Of a stretch of 64,000 nt of DNA, positions 44,804 through 55,100 are shown in pieces (position 1 is the stretch's first letter; each line of letters begins with the position of its first letter). A program made the position numbers and the translations under genes. The notes under the pieces were generated by a model, which worked only from the letters and a program-made list of their open reading frames with translations, was not told the DNA's origin and did no database searches. The stretch spans positions 310,001 to 374,000 of the forward strand of contig NZ_JAVFVS010000002.1 in NCBI RefSeq assembly GCF_030929605.1, given 5' to 3'. Source of the stretch: Flavobacterium sp. LHD-80. Its GTDB lineage: Bacteria; Bacteroidota; Bacteroidia; Flavobacteriales; Flavobacteriaceae.

Positions 44804-45441
44804 TTATTTTTGTCAAAAATCGCTTCAAGCTGGTCAATCGCCGGTTTTACTTTAAAATCAGTTTTTTCTATAGCTTCTATAATTTTTGGACAGTCCGCGA
44901 ATGCTTCTTGGGACATTTTTTGAATCAACGAATCTGTACCAATTGCCAAATCGCTTCCTGCTGATTTGGCATAGCCAAAAAACAATTCTTCGGAATTCTT
45001 TTTTCCAAAAAAGTAAGAAGTGCTTCCATTGGTAATTACCCTGCTGGTCCCGCCTGCATTAGGTCTGTTGCTGCCTTGCTCTGTGATGTAGCCTATTTTT
45101 GCACTTTTATCATAAATAATATACAGCCATCTTTTTTTGCCTGATCTGGAGAATTTTCCGGTTAGAAGATTGGCTGTTGTAGCATACAATCTCTCGGCGG
45201 TAAATTTTACATTATCATCATCAACAAATTCGATTTTTTTGATGTAGGCACTCGATATTTTCTCTTTTTTAGCTTCTTCGCTGGTTTTAAATTTTACTTT
45301 AGAATCGTTGTATTCTACTTTTTCTGCCAGTCCTTTTTTCATAGTTCCATCTTCCATGTATAAGACCGCCTTAACGTATTTTGCTTGAATTGTGGCGGTA
45401 AATAATAAAAGGACTGCTAAAAGTAAAGTCGTGTTTTTCAT
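44794..45441 (-). CDS. Secreted protein of unknown function
   Basis: 215 residues with a signal peptide (L-L-L-A-V-L-L-L-F-T-A-T-I-Q-A-K, cleavage near 20). The mature part opens with Y-V-K-A-V-L-Y-M-E-D-G-T-M-K-K-G and continues as a beta-rich domain (V-E-Y-N-D-S-K-V-K-F-K), a style seen in many flavobacterial exported proteins of unknown role. The second half has K-K-R-W-L-Y-I-I-Y-D-K-S and a helical end with C-P-K-I-I-E-A-I and K-N-K-C-L; the two cysteines may pair. There is no operon partner. It is divergent from the barrel/RHS locus across 185 bases. Confidence 0.7.
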   Translation of the reverse strand: MKNTTLLLAVLLLFTATIQAKYVKAVLYMEDGTMKKGLAEKVEYNDSKVKFKTSEEAKKEKISSAYIKKIEFVDDDNVKFTAERLYATTANLLTGKFSRSGKKRWLYIIYDKSAKIGYITEQGSNRPNAGGTSRVITNGSTSYFFGKKNSEELFFGYAKSAGSDLAIGTDSLIQKMSQEAFADCPKIIEAIEKTDFKVKPAIDQLEAIFDKNKCL

Positions 45442-45582
45442 GTGTTTTTTAAATATTTATAGTAAATGTAATACAATTTATTTGTGATACCCAAGCAAAT
45501 GTATAAGTAATCCTGAAAATAAATATTACCTGTAATCAGGCATATAATCGGATTTTTTGCTCCTTTTATCGGATTTTTTTAA

Positions 45583-45611
45583 TTGCAAGCTAAAATTAAT
45601 ACATATATTCG
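45583..45611 (+). promoter_or_regulatory. Bacteroidota-type promoter of the barrel/RHS locus
   Basis: TTG at 45583-45585, 18 bases, TATATTCG at 45604-45611 (one mismatch to TAnnTTTG), 15 bases before the ATG at 45627. It is the only good promoter candidate before the run of plus-strand genes to 58964. Confidence 0.6.
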
Positions 45612-45626
45612 CAGAAATTTTTGCTA

Positions 45627-46328
45627 ATGAAAGTAATATTACACTTAATAATTTTTAGTTTTTTTTTTAGTGCCCCAATCTACAGCCAGAACGAAACTAA
45701 CATTACCTACGGATTAAAATTTGGTATTCTGCATTCCACCTTCAGTAATCTTCCAGAGAGCATAAAAGGGAGAGATAATACTTTTGATAGCAGTGTTATG
45801 GAAAGTAAGGGAAAATTTGGCTTAGAAGGCGGTTTCTTTTTAAATTTTAAACTTCATGATACGCGAGTTGCCATTCAGCCGGAAATCTTATTTAGACAGT
45901 CAGGAGAAAAAGTGACTTACAAAGATGCCGTTGGAAAAGAATTCGAACTCGGATTAAATTATGCTTTTCTGCAAATCGGTGCTTTATATAAAGTTTATCC
46001 TTATGAAGGTTTAAATTTTGGTGCTGGCGCTTTTTATGGCATCAATTTATCTCCCAACGATATAACATACAGTTCCAATGAAGCAGGTGGTATGTACGAT
46101 GTTGCCACGAGACAGTTTTATAAAGATGGTCTTGATGGAGACGATGATTTTTCGTTGTGCTTTGCATTAGGCTATGAACTTCATAAAAGCATACATTTTG
46201 ACTTTCGCTATTATCTAGGCGTAAAGGACATGATTAAGAGTAATGCATCATCTTTTCAGTTTATCGAAAATCAAAATAAAAGCAGTGTCTTTTGTTTTTC
46301 GTTAGGCTACAGTTTTCATCAATGGTAA
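45627..46328 (+). CDS. Outer-membrane beta-barrel protein (PorT-like), copy 1
   Basis: 233 residues from the ATG at 45627 (the TTG at 45621 is ignored). A signal peptide ends near residue 21 (F-F-S-A-P-I-Y-S-Q). The mature protein alternates hydrophobic and polar residues as in small eight-stranded outer-membrane barrels of the porin/PorT group: I-T-Y-G-L-K-F-G-I, G-F-F-L-N-F-K-L, V-A-I-Q-P-E-I-L-F, L-Q-I-G-A-L-Y-K-V-Y-P-Y-E-G-L-N-F-G-A-G. The last strand ends F-S-L-G-Y-S-F-H. The next gene is a paralogue of it after only 11 bases, and both precede a type IX sorted protein and the giant RHS gene. A role as a surface anchor or channel for that locus is inferred. Confidence 0.78.
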   Translation: MKVILHLIIFSFFFSAPIYSQNETNITYGLKFGILHSTFSNLPESIKGRDNTFDSSVMESKGKFGLEGGFFLNFKLHDTRVAIQPEILFRQSGEKVTYKDAVGKEFELGLNYAFLQIGALYKVYPYEGLNFGAGAFYGINLSPNDITYSSNEAGGMYDVATRQFYKDGLDGDDDFSLCFALGYELHKSIHFDFRYYLGVKDMIKSNASSFQFIENQNKSSVFCFSLGYSFHQW

Positions 46329-46339
46329 TTTATAAAAAA

Positions 46340-47071
46340 ATGAAAAAAATTATTTTGCTTCTTTTACTAGTAAGCACAAAATCTTTATTGGCACAGGGTG
46401 ATCGAGAAATTACGTATGGTCTTTTTGGCGGCGGAATTTATTCTAAAATGTCCAATCTTCCAGATGTGATAGTGCCGAAAGGTATTTATGAAGGCTATAC
46501 CCTAAAAGAAGAAGGCAAGTTTGGCGGAATGGGCGGTTTCTTTATTAATTGGAAATATCCTTATGCAAAAGTTGCTATTCAGACTGAAATCTCCTATTCA
46601 GGTCAGGGAACCGATTTGAATTACGAAGATGTAAAAGGACTCAAATATAAAATGACTTTTGGTTATAGTTATATCAATGTCGGAGCGCAGTTTAAATATT
46701 ATCCTGTCGAAGGATTTTATATTGGCGTTGGGCCTTATGTAGGATTTAATATTGCTAGTGATAATATAAAATACTCCTCAAACGCACAAGAATTGTTTGC
46801 AGATTCTGGTGTTTATTTTGAGCCAGATGCCAATGTTCAGAAAGTATTGAAAGAATCTTTGACGGGTAAAAATTATTTCTACGGAGTTTTATCTGCAGGA
46901 TATGAATTTGGCAATAATCTTTCTATTGGAGCAAGATACTCTTTGGGGCTTACAGATGCTTTAATGACCGAAGAAAATGGGCATCGTTACAGCGAAAACA
47001 AAAATAAAATCAATAGTATTTCACTAATTATTGGTTATTCATTTGACTTTGATGATTTAGGAAATTTCTAA
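46340..47071 (+). CDS. Outer-membrane beta-barrel protein (PorT-like), copy 2
   Basis: 243 residues from M-K-K-I-I-L-L-L-L-L at 46340; an upstream extension to 46292 would overlap copy 1 and is rejected. Signal peptide to about residue 19 (S-L-L-A-Q). It shares the plan and many motifs of copy 1: I-T-Y-G-L-F-G-G-G, K-F-G-G-M-G-G-F-F-I-N-W-K, V-A-I-Q-T-E-I, Y-Y-P-V-E-G-F-Y-I-G-V-G and I-K-Y-S-S-N-A, so the two genes are an old tandem duplication. It ends F-D-L-G-N-F. The next gene starts 31 bases later. Confidence 0.8.
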   Translation: MKKIILLLLLVSTKSLLAQGDREITYGLFGGGIYSKMSNLPDVIVPKGIYEGYTLKEEGKFGGMGGFFINWKYPYAKVAIQTEISYSGQGTDLNYEDVKGLKYKMTFGYSYINVGAQFKYYPVEGFYIGVGPYVGFNIASDNIKYSSNAQELFADSGVYFEPDANVQKVLKESLTGKNYFYGVLSAGYEFGNNLSIGARYSLGLTDALMTEENGHRYSENKNKINSISLIIGYSFDFDDLGNF

Positions 47072-47102
47072 AAAAACATCATCATAAAAATCACTTTAGA
47101 AT

Positions 47103-49070
47103 ATGAATAAAAGGATTTTTTTATTGGTAAACTTAACAGCATTTCTAATTGTGAATGCTGTCTTTTCGCAGGAAAAAATAGTTCCAGGAGCAGTTTCAGA
47201 ACCTTTTTTTTGGATTAAATCCAGAAATACGGGAGAGAGTTACTATTGGGAAAGTCTCGTAAACAATAAAGAGGCAAAGGTACCTGTAAAGAAATACAAT
47301 GGCGCTGCTTTTAATTTTAATCCCAGTATCGTCATTGATACGGATCAGGATTCTTTAATTGTGCCTCTTGGCTCAGATAGTAAAAGGCGCCAGACACTTT
47401 TTATGGTATACAAAGTAAAGGACAGTCTGAAAGAACAATTTTTATGGACGATTAATGATCCTCAAAAAATAATCTCGGCTGCGACAAACAAACGTTTGGT
47501 TGACTTAAAAAAATATTCTTACCAGTCTTATCAGGAAAAGATCAAACCTCATAAAGCAAATATTCATTTTTTTCAGCAGAATGTAACTGATAGCGTTGCA
47601 AAACTGTCTTCATTAACTATTGGCCAGAAATCAAAAATGGAGAAATTGCCGCCAGAAGATTTTAAAGGAAGCATAAGCGAAATCTTGATTTACAACCGCG
47701 TTTTATCTGGTTTAGAAACGCAGAAAGCGGCGAGTTATTTAGCCATAAAATACGGAATTTCACTTTCTCAGTTTGACAATAAAAACTATTTAAACAGTAA
47801 AGGAGAAAAGATCTGGGATGCCGAAAAACACAAAGGATTTACGTCGTCAATTACCGCAGTCGGACGTGACGACGCGAGCGGTTTGCTGCAAACCAAAAGC
47901 AGCAATATGATAGAAGAAGGACTGATGACGTTTGAAGTAAAAAGTAAATCGGACAAGATTCCTAATGATTATTTTGCTTTTTGGAGCGATAACGGAAAGA
48001 ATCTCTTAGTTAAAAAGCAAGAGCAAGGAGAACCAATCGGAGTTTCTAGAGAATGGCAGCTAGATTATGCGAACCCAAGTGATCTTAGTTTAGACTGGAC
48101 ATTTAATCCTGCTTTTATAAAAGGAACACTGCCAAAAGACACTTATTATTGGCTTTTAGTTGATTATTCTGGAAAGGGAACTTATGATGAAAACGATTCA
48201 GAATACATTCGTTTAGGAAGCACTGCCAGTACAGAAAAATTGGTTTTAAAAAATTTTGACTGGAATAAACAGAAATCTGGGACAGCAAAATTTACCTTAA
48301 AAGTAGCCCCGCAAATGTTCAGCAGAGTTTGGATAACCGAAGCACTTTGTGGCGTTTCAGGATCGGGCGAATTAAATTATACCATTGAAGGTGGAGAAGC
48401 TCCTTTTACCGTTACAGTTAAAAAAGAAGGCAGTGTAGCAGTTGTAAAACAATGGAGTCAAGCTGCAAAAAGTCAGACCGGCGTGCAGCTTTCATCAGGA
48501 ACTTATGATTATATCGTAAAAGACAAAAAAGGAAATCTGTATTCAGAAACCGTATTTGTGGCAGATAAGGAAGGAACTTTTCCTAATCTAAAATCAGATT
48601 ATCTGCTGACAGATGGAAATGCGCTTCTTTTGGATGCCAGTGCAGCTCTGCCGTCTGGAAATTATCAATACCAATGGTTTTATGAAGGGAATTTTATAGA
48701 TGACAATCCGAAGATATTAATCGATCAGCCTGGTAATTATGAGCTTCGATTAATAAACGGACAGGAATGTAAAACGTCTAAAATGATTGCTGTAGCGACA
48801 GATGGAAAAGAAATTACAGATTCTAGTATCCTGATTTTATATCCGAATCCAACCCCAGACGGAAAGTTTGCAATTGCGATGCAGTTTCCTAAAAAGTCCG
48901 ACGCAACGATTCGCATTTATTCTTTGACGGGATCACTTTTAAAAGAGAAGAAATACAATCAGATCGAAACCTATCTGCATGAAGATAATATAAAAGAACC
49001 GTCAGGAATGTATTTGGTTAATGTGAGTTCAGATTTTGGAAATAAGACTTTTAAAGTAATTGTGAAATAA
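47103..49070 (+). CDS. Type IX secretion system sorted protein preceding RHS giant
   Basis: 655 residues. A signal peptide (N-A-V-F-S-Q near 23) opens it, and the last 75 residues form a type A sorting domain (I-L-Y-P-N-P-T-P-D-G-K-F...I-R-I-Y-S-L-T-G...S-G-M-Y-L-V-N-V). The middle (about 30-215) is a lectin/LamG-like beta-sandwich ending in I-S-E-I-L-I-Y-N-R-V-L-S-G-L-E, followed by K-Y-G-I-S-L-S and T-A-V-G-R-D-D-A-S-G-L-L-Q-T-K-S, a domain set often found in flavobacterial cell-surface proteins. So it is exported across the outer membrane by the T9SS and attached to the surface. It lies 69 bases ahead of the RHS giant and may present it or assist its display. Confidence 0.85.
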   Translation: MNKRIFLLVNLTAFLIVNAVFSQEKIVPGAVSEPFFWIKSRNTGESYYWESLVNNKEAKVPVKKYNGAAFNFNPSIVIDTDQDSLIVPLGSDSKRRQTLFMVYKVKDSLKEQFLWTINDPQKIISAATNKRLVDLKKYSYQSYQEKIKPHKANIHFFQQNVTDSVAKLSSLTIGQKSKMEKLPPEDFKGSISEILIYNRVLSGLETQKAASYLAIKYGISLSQFDNKNYLNSKGEKIWDAEKHKGFTSSITAVGRDDASGLLQTKSSNMIEEGLMTFEVKSKSDKIPNDYFAFWSDNGKNLLVKKQEQGEPIGVSREWQLDYANPSDLSLDWTFNPAFIKGTLPKDTYYWLLVDYSGKGTYDENDSEYIRLGSTASTEKLVLKNFDWNKQKSGTAKFTLKVAPQMFSRVWITEALCGVSGSGELNYTIEGGEAPFTVTVKKEGSVAVVKQWSQAAKSQTGVQLSSGTYDYIVKDKKGNLYSETVFVADKEGTFPNLKSDYLLTDGNALLLDASAALPSGNYQYQWFYEGNFIDDNPKILIDQPGNYELRLINGQECKTSKMIAVATDGKEITDSSILILYPNPTPDGKFAIAMQFPKKSDATIRIYSLTGSLLKEKKYNQIETYLHEDNIKEPSGMYLVNVSSDFGNKTFKVIVK

Positions 49071-49139
49071 CTAGACAAAGAAAGTATTTGTCAAATTCAA
49101 TAATATAAACCGATTGCCTCAAATCGATTTAATCTACTT

Positions 49140-52100
49140 ATGAAAAATAGAATTATAGTATTGGTATTTTTAATAGGAGCATTTTTGTTTGCCGCTAATA
49201 TCAGCGAATATAAAATAGCTTTTCTGTTTTCTGAAAACACAGTGGAAGAAAAGGGAGTTTTAGTCTCTGATTCTACGGTTATTCAAAAAAATGAAAATAA
49301 AACCACAAAGTTATTCGCAGCTGATATTAAAGAAGGTATAATTGGGGTTGACAATCCTGAGGATATTGATGATGCCTACGATAATGTTTTTCATTTAAAA
49401 GTAGATGAACTTCCCGCACAAAATGAAAACGCTTATTTAGAATACGAATTATTCGGTTACGATCAAGCAGCCTCAATTTCCAGAAGTTTAAACAACCAGC
49501 CCAGTATTGGAGGGCAATTTTTGTCTTATAACAAAGCATGGACTAGTCAGTCTGAATTATTATCTGAAAAATCATTGCGAAAAGGAGATAACGTGCTTTT
49601 GTTTACCGCTCCTGAAGGAACTGCGAATGGATACAAAATTAAAAATGTACGAATAGTATATAAAAACGGAAATCAGAATTCCAATTTTACGCTTTTAAAA
49701 GCAGCTGATAAATTATATATCAAAGGAACTAATTTTCCTTCTCAGTTAAAAAAAATGACTATTGCCGGAATTTCGGTAGATGTCACTCAGCCGGAATTTG
49801 AATTGGTTTTGGATGCTGAAAAGATCGGAGAATCTGTCTCAGTTTTAAAAGAAACTGCTTCGGGGGTTATTCTAAATGAAGAAATAAAAGTAAAGCAATT
49901 TTCTAATGTAGAAAGTTTCAGACCAATTGAGAGTGCAAAAGAACGTGTTTCAAAAATCATCAATTTTGAAACAGCCAATGCTTTAGAATATAAAGATTTC
50001 TTGGCCGTTTTTCCTGCCGGCGCTTTAAAAAATAATGTAAAAGTATCGGTAAGCGGTTTACGTAAAATTGATATTGCGCCATTAAACTCGGCAATGGTAA
50101 ATGTGACCGCTGTAAATGCAGGTTTTCGTTTACTGCCGCACGGAACTATTTTTGAGAAAGCCGTAACACTTTCACTTCCTTACGATAAAAAAACAATTCC
50201 CGAAGGTTATACAGAAAAAGACATCAATGTATTTTATTTTGACGAGAACAAACGACTTTGGCAGGAAGTAACCAAAGATTCTCTTGACATCAAACAGGGA
50301 ATTATTAAGGCCAAAACAACCCATTTTACAGATTTTATTGCGGGAATTATCAAAATGCCCGAATCGCCTGAAACTTCTGGTTACACGCCAACAAGCATTA
50401 AAGATCTAAAAGCGGCCAGTCCCTTGGTAGGAATCCAATCTATTGCACCGCCTTCGGCAAACGGAAGAGGAACCATGAGTACAGGTTTTTCCATCGTTAT
50501 TCCGAATGGGCGAGGAGGTATGCAGCCGTCTTTTAACTTACAGTATGATAGTGACGGCGGACACAGCTGGGCAGGAATGGGCTGGGATATTTCGGCGCCG
50601 GCAGTAAGTATTGAAACACGCTGGGGAGCGCCAAGATATGATGCAGTTAATGAAACAGAAAGTTATGCTGTTGCAGGAGAAGCTTTGATTCCGAACTCAC
50701 ATAGAGCAGAATGGATTGCCAGAACTGCTGATAAGCAGTTTTATCCAAGAAGAGAAGGTGCTTTTCAGCAGATTATCCGTAAAGGATCATCGCCTAAAAA
50801 TTATTATTGGGTCGTAAAAGATAAGAGTGGTGTTGCGAGTTATTATGGAGGAACACAATCCGGACTTGCGGTTAATAGTGTTTTGCAGGACGCAAATGGA
50901 AATATCGGACATTGGGCACTTTGTCTTCAAGTCGATTTAAAAGGGAATACAGTGGAGTACGAATACGACAAACGCGATGGCGAATTGTATCTTAAAAAAG
51001 TATATTATACTGGTTCTGGATCGCAAAAAGGAAATTACAGTGTCACTTTTGTAAAAAACTCAGATCTTGGTGAAGCAAACCGAACAGATGTTCAGGTTTC
51101 GGCCAGATTAGGTTTTAAACAGCTGAACAATCAATTATTACGAAAAATAGAAGTCCGCTACAAAAATGACTTGGTTCGCAGTTACGAATTGAAATTTAAA
51201 GAAGGTGCTTTCAAAAAGACTTTGCTAGAGTCCATTTCGGAAAACGATTCAGAGTCTAAACTGTTTTATACGAATAAATTAGATTACTTTGATGATGTTC
51301 GTGACACATCAGGAAAGTACAGTCCGTTTGGAGCGGAACAAGTTTGGAATGTTCCAAATGATAATTTAAAAAATAGTTCGATTCCAGTTTTCAGCGATGC
51401 GCTTTTTTCAGGAAAACATTCTTTAGTCAGCAGTTCAGAAGGAGCGACAAATGGCGTAAGCTATCGTTTAGGGATTGGGTTGGCAACTAATGCAGGAAGT
51501 TTGAAAGGCTTTACGGTTGGAGGTCACGGAGGAAACAGTTGGGGATCATCTGATACGGCAGTAAGTCTGGAAGATTTAGATGGTGACGGATTGCCAGACA
51601 AAGTTTTCAAGAATAAAAATGGGGTTTATTACCGAAAAAACTTGGCTGGTTCTGGGCAATTAGGTTTTGGTGAACTGCAGGAAATTAATATTAGCGATGT
51701 TGGATTTTCAAAATCAACTTCATTCAATTGGGGTGTCGACTTAAATCTGAAATATGGAAATATCGGTTACGATCAGCAAAGATCTACCAATAAAACTAAA
51801 GCGTATTTCATGGATTTTAATGGAGACGGTTTGGTAGATTTTGTTAAAAACGGACAAGTTTATTATAACCGATTAGAGAATGGTGTGCCAACTTTTAGAA
51901 GCAGCAGTACAGGAACGCCTTCGCCCGTTTTTGGAGGAGGAGATATCACGATTCCAGGTTTTACCACTATTTCTGCAGATGAGATCGAAAAACAGAATCC
52001 GCTGCATGATGTGGTGCGCATGTGGGAAGCGCCTGTAAAAGGAATAGTGTCTGTTTCGCATCAATACCAATTAATTGAAGATACCACTCCTGATGGAATA

Positions 52101-55100
52101 AAAGCTCGTGCAGCATACGTAAATAATGCAGGAAATGATAAAGCAGACGGCGTTCATTTGTATTTTCAAAAAGGAAACCAATTGCTTTGGAATGAGGCGA
52201 TCGGTCCAAAAGATTATGCCATTAGAACGAAACAGAACATTGGAATTGCTGTAGAGAGAGGAGAACGACTCTACTTTAGAGTAAGTTCGGTAAAGGATGG
52301 AAATTTTGATGCTGTAAATTGGAATCCGGTTGTCACTTATTCGCAAGTAAAACATTTTGACCGCGGTTTAAGTGGAAATGTAATGGAGAGCGATTTTATA
52401 ATTCCTGCCACTTTAAAAGATGTCAATGGGTATTCTTTGGCTTCATATAATGCAAATGCAGATTTTTTCAGCAGTTCTGTTGCAGGAAAAACAGTTGCTG
52501 CTGCTGGAAATGTTGTATTAAAAGGAATCTTAAACAAACCAGTAACATCAGATCATATTAAATTGGTTATTACTAAAACCTATTTGGAGCAGACCAATCC
52601 AGCTGTAGTTGTTTTTGAAAAGACTTTTTTAGCTAATGAAGTAGCATCATTTAATTTAGCGTCAGTAAATCTTCCTGCATTTGAAGCCGAAACGCAGATT
52701 AGTTTGGCCCTTCAAACCGAAACCAACATCAATTGGCAAACTATTTCTTTTGCTCCAACGGTTACAGTGCCAGCTTATGCAGGTGGTGTTGCAGAAGAAG
52801 TTCCTATGGATGTTTCACATACTTTATACAATAAAAGAGAAGGAAATTATAATATTCCAGGAATAACTTCAACAGTAAGCGGAAAAGTAAAACTGAGCAT
52901 ATTGCCACAGGATTTAGTGTTGGCGACACCTTTCCAATATCCTGGAAATATTAATAATTATAATGGAGATGTAATTATTTCGGCTAAACAAAACAATGTT
53001 TTATTGGCACGCAACCGTTACAGAATCACAGCAGGAGCCATGGTTTTAGCGAATAATACCTTTGATGATGCGGTCAACTATCCTGATGCTGTTTTAGGAA
53101 CTCCAATTCAATTGGAAATGACGGTTTCTAATGCGCAGTCTATGACCATTATTAAAAACTATCCAAAAGCCAATGCCTTAAATGTTCAGGTTCAGATTAT
53201 CGATTTTAAAGATGTTGCAGATCTAACAGATGATATAGTTTTAAACACCACGACAGATGATTTTGTAATATATAGTCTTTTAAACGCTGATGAAAGAACA
53301 TTCGGTTTGTACCATCGTCAATGGGGCGGATTTATGATTAACGGAAATTTAGCTTCCAATACTATAGACCAGAATCAATTAAAACAATCTGATGCTTACA
53401 ATACAGAACCTGATTTAAACAATACAGATCCTGACAATTATGATGGAAAAGGTTATGAAATTGCTGATAGTTATTTCGTATCATTAAATCCGTCTTATAG
53501 TAAATACAAATGGGAAGGTCTAGAAGAAGGAATTTACATTAAAGGGCAAACCATCGGAACATCGAGATTAGGAGAAGATGATATTGCCGATTATACCGAT
53601 TTTACTCTTCCAAATCTGCAGGGAGGAAGCACTTCTGCTTTAGATATGATTAGCGAAAGTAAAAGTAAAAGTATTTCTGGGGGAGTTTCTGCAGGAGGTT
53701 CAGCAAGTTTTGGATACAGTAAATCTATAGATGGAGACTCGTATATGACCCAGACCATGAGCGATTTTAATGGTGACCGCTTTCCAGATTATATTCGTGG
53801 AGGAAATATACAATTGACAGCGCCTGTCGGGAAAGTTTCGGACCAAATCGTAAATATTGGAGATAATTTCAGCCATTCTAGAACAAGCTCTGAAGGACCA
53901 AATTTTGGCGGAAGCTACAGTCACGGTGCGCCATCCAACTCTATGAGTGTTACGGTAGCAAAATCGAAAGTAAAAGGAGATTCTGCAAAAGAAACGGCCT
54001 CAAAAGAAGCTGAAAAAGGAGGGAACAGCATTTCTGTGAGCGCTTCACAGGGTAAAGGTGAAGACCGTTCTGTACTGATTCATAGCGATATTAATGGAGA
54101 TGGATTGCCAGATAAAATAACAGAGTCTGGAGATGTATTTTTAAATACAGGTTACGGCTTTTTGCCAGCAGAAAAATGGAACCTTGCGAGTATCAACAAA
54201 GGAAATTCTACAGATTGGAGCGCAGGTTTAGGATTCAGCATTAAACAGGGATCCATTTCTGGAGGAGCTAATTATGCCAGATCGCAGTCAGATAGTGATG
54301 AATCTTTTATGGATATTAATGGTGACGGACTTGCAGATAAGATTAGATATGTAGGCAGTACAATGCTGGTTTCTTTAAATTTAGGAAACTCGTTTGATAT
54401 GCCGGTTGTATATCCGAGATTTCCGGAAATGAGCCAGAATAAAGGGGTAAGTTATGGTCTGAATGCCAATGTCTCAATTGATATTATTGCTTGGCTATTG
54501 CGTATTACGCCTACCATTGGAGGAAGTAAAGGATGGAGTACCAACCGTTCTGAAGGCACTTTTATGGATATTGATGGAGATGGAAATTTAGATTATGTGG
54601 TTTCGAAAGATGATGGTCATTTAACAGCACAGTTATCCAATATCAAAAGAACCAACAAATTAAAAAGCGTTAAAAACGGTGCAGGAAATAGTTATACAGT
54701 AGATTATGAACTGTTGAAACCAAGTTACGAAAACCCTTCAGCGAAGTGGGTTTTACAAACTGTAGATGTTTTTGACGGACATACTGGTGACGGTATCGAT
54801 CATTCTATTGCAAAATTTAGATACGAAGACGGTTATCAGGATCGTCGTGAAAGAGAGTTTTACGGATTTGGAAAAGTAACTCAGGAACAGATTGATGCGG
54901 CAGATAATTCGGTTTTTATGACCACAGTGCAGGAATTTTACAATCAGGATTATTTTAGAAAAAACCTTTTAAAATACAGCTACACTTTAGACAAAAATGG
55001 AAAAATGCGCCAGGAGTCTGAAAATGAATATAGTTTTATAGATGTGGCAACACAGGCGAGCGTTCCCATTTCAGAATTGAACTTGCCTTCTTGCGATGCC

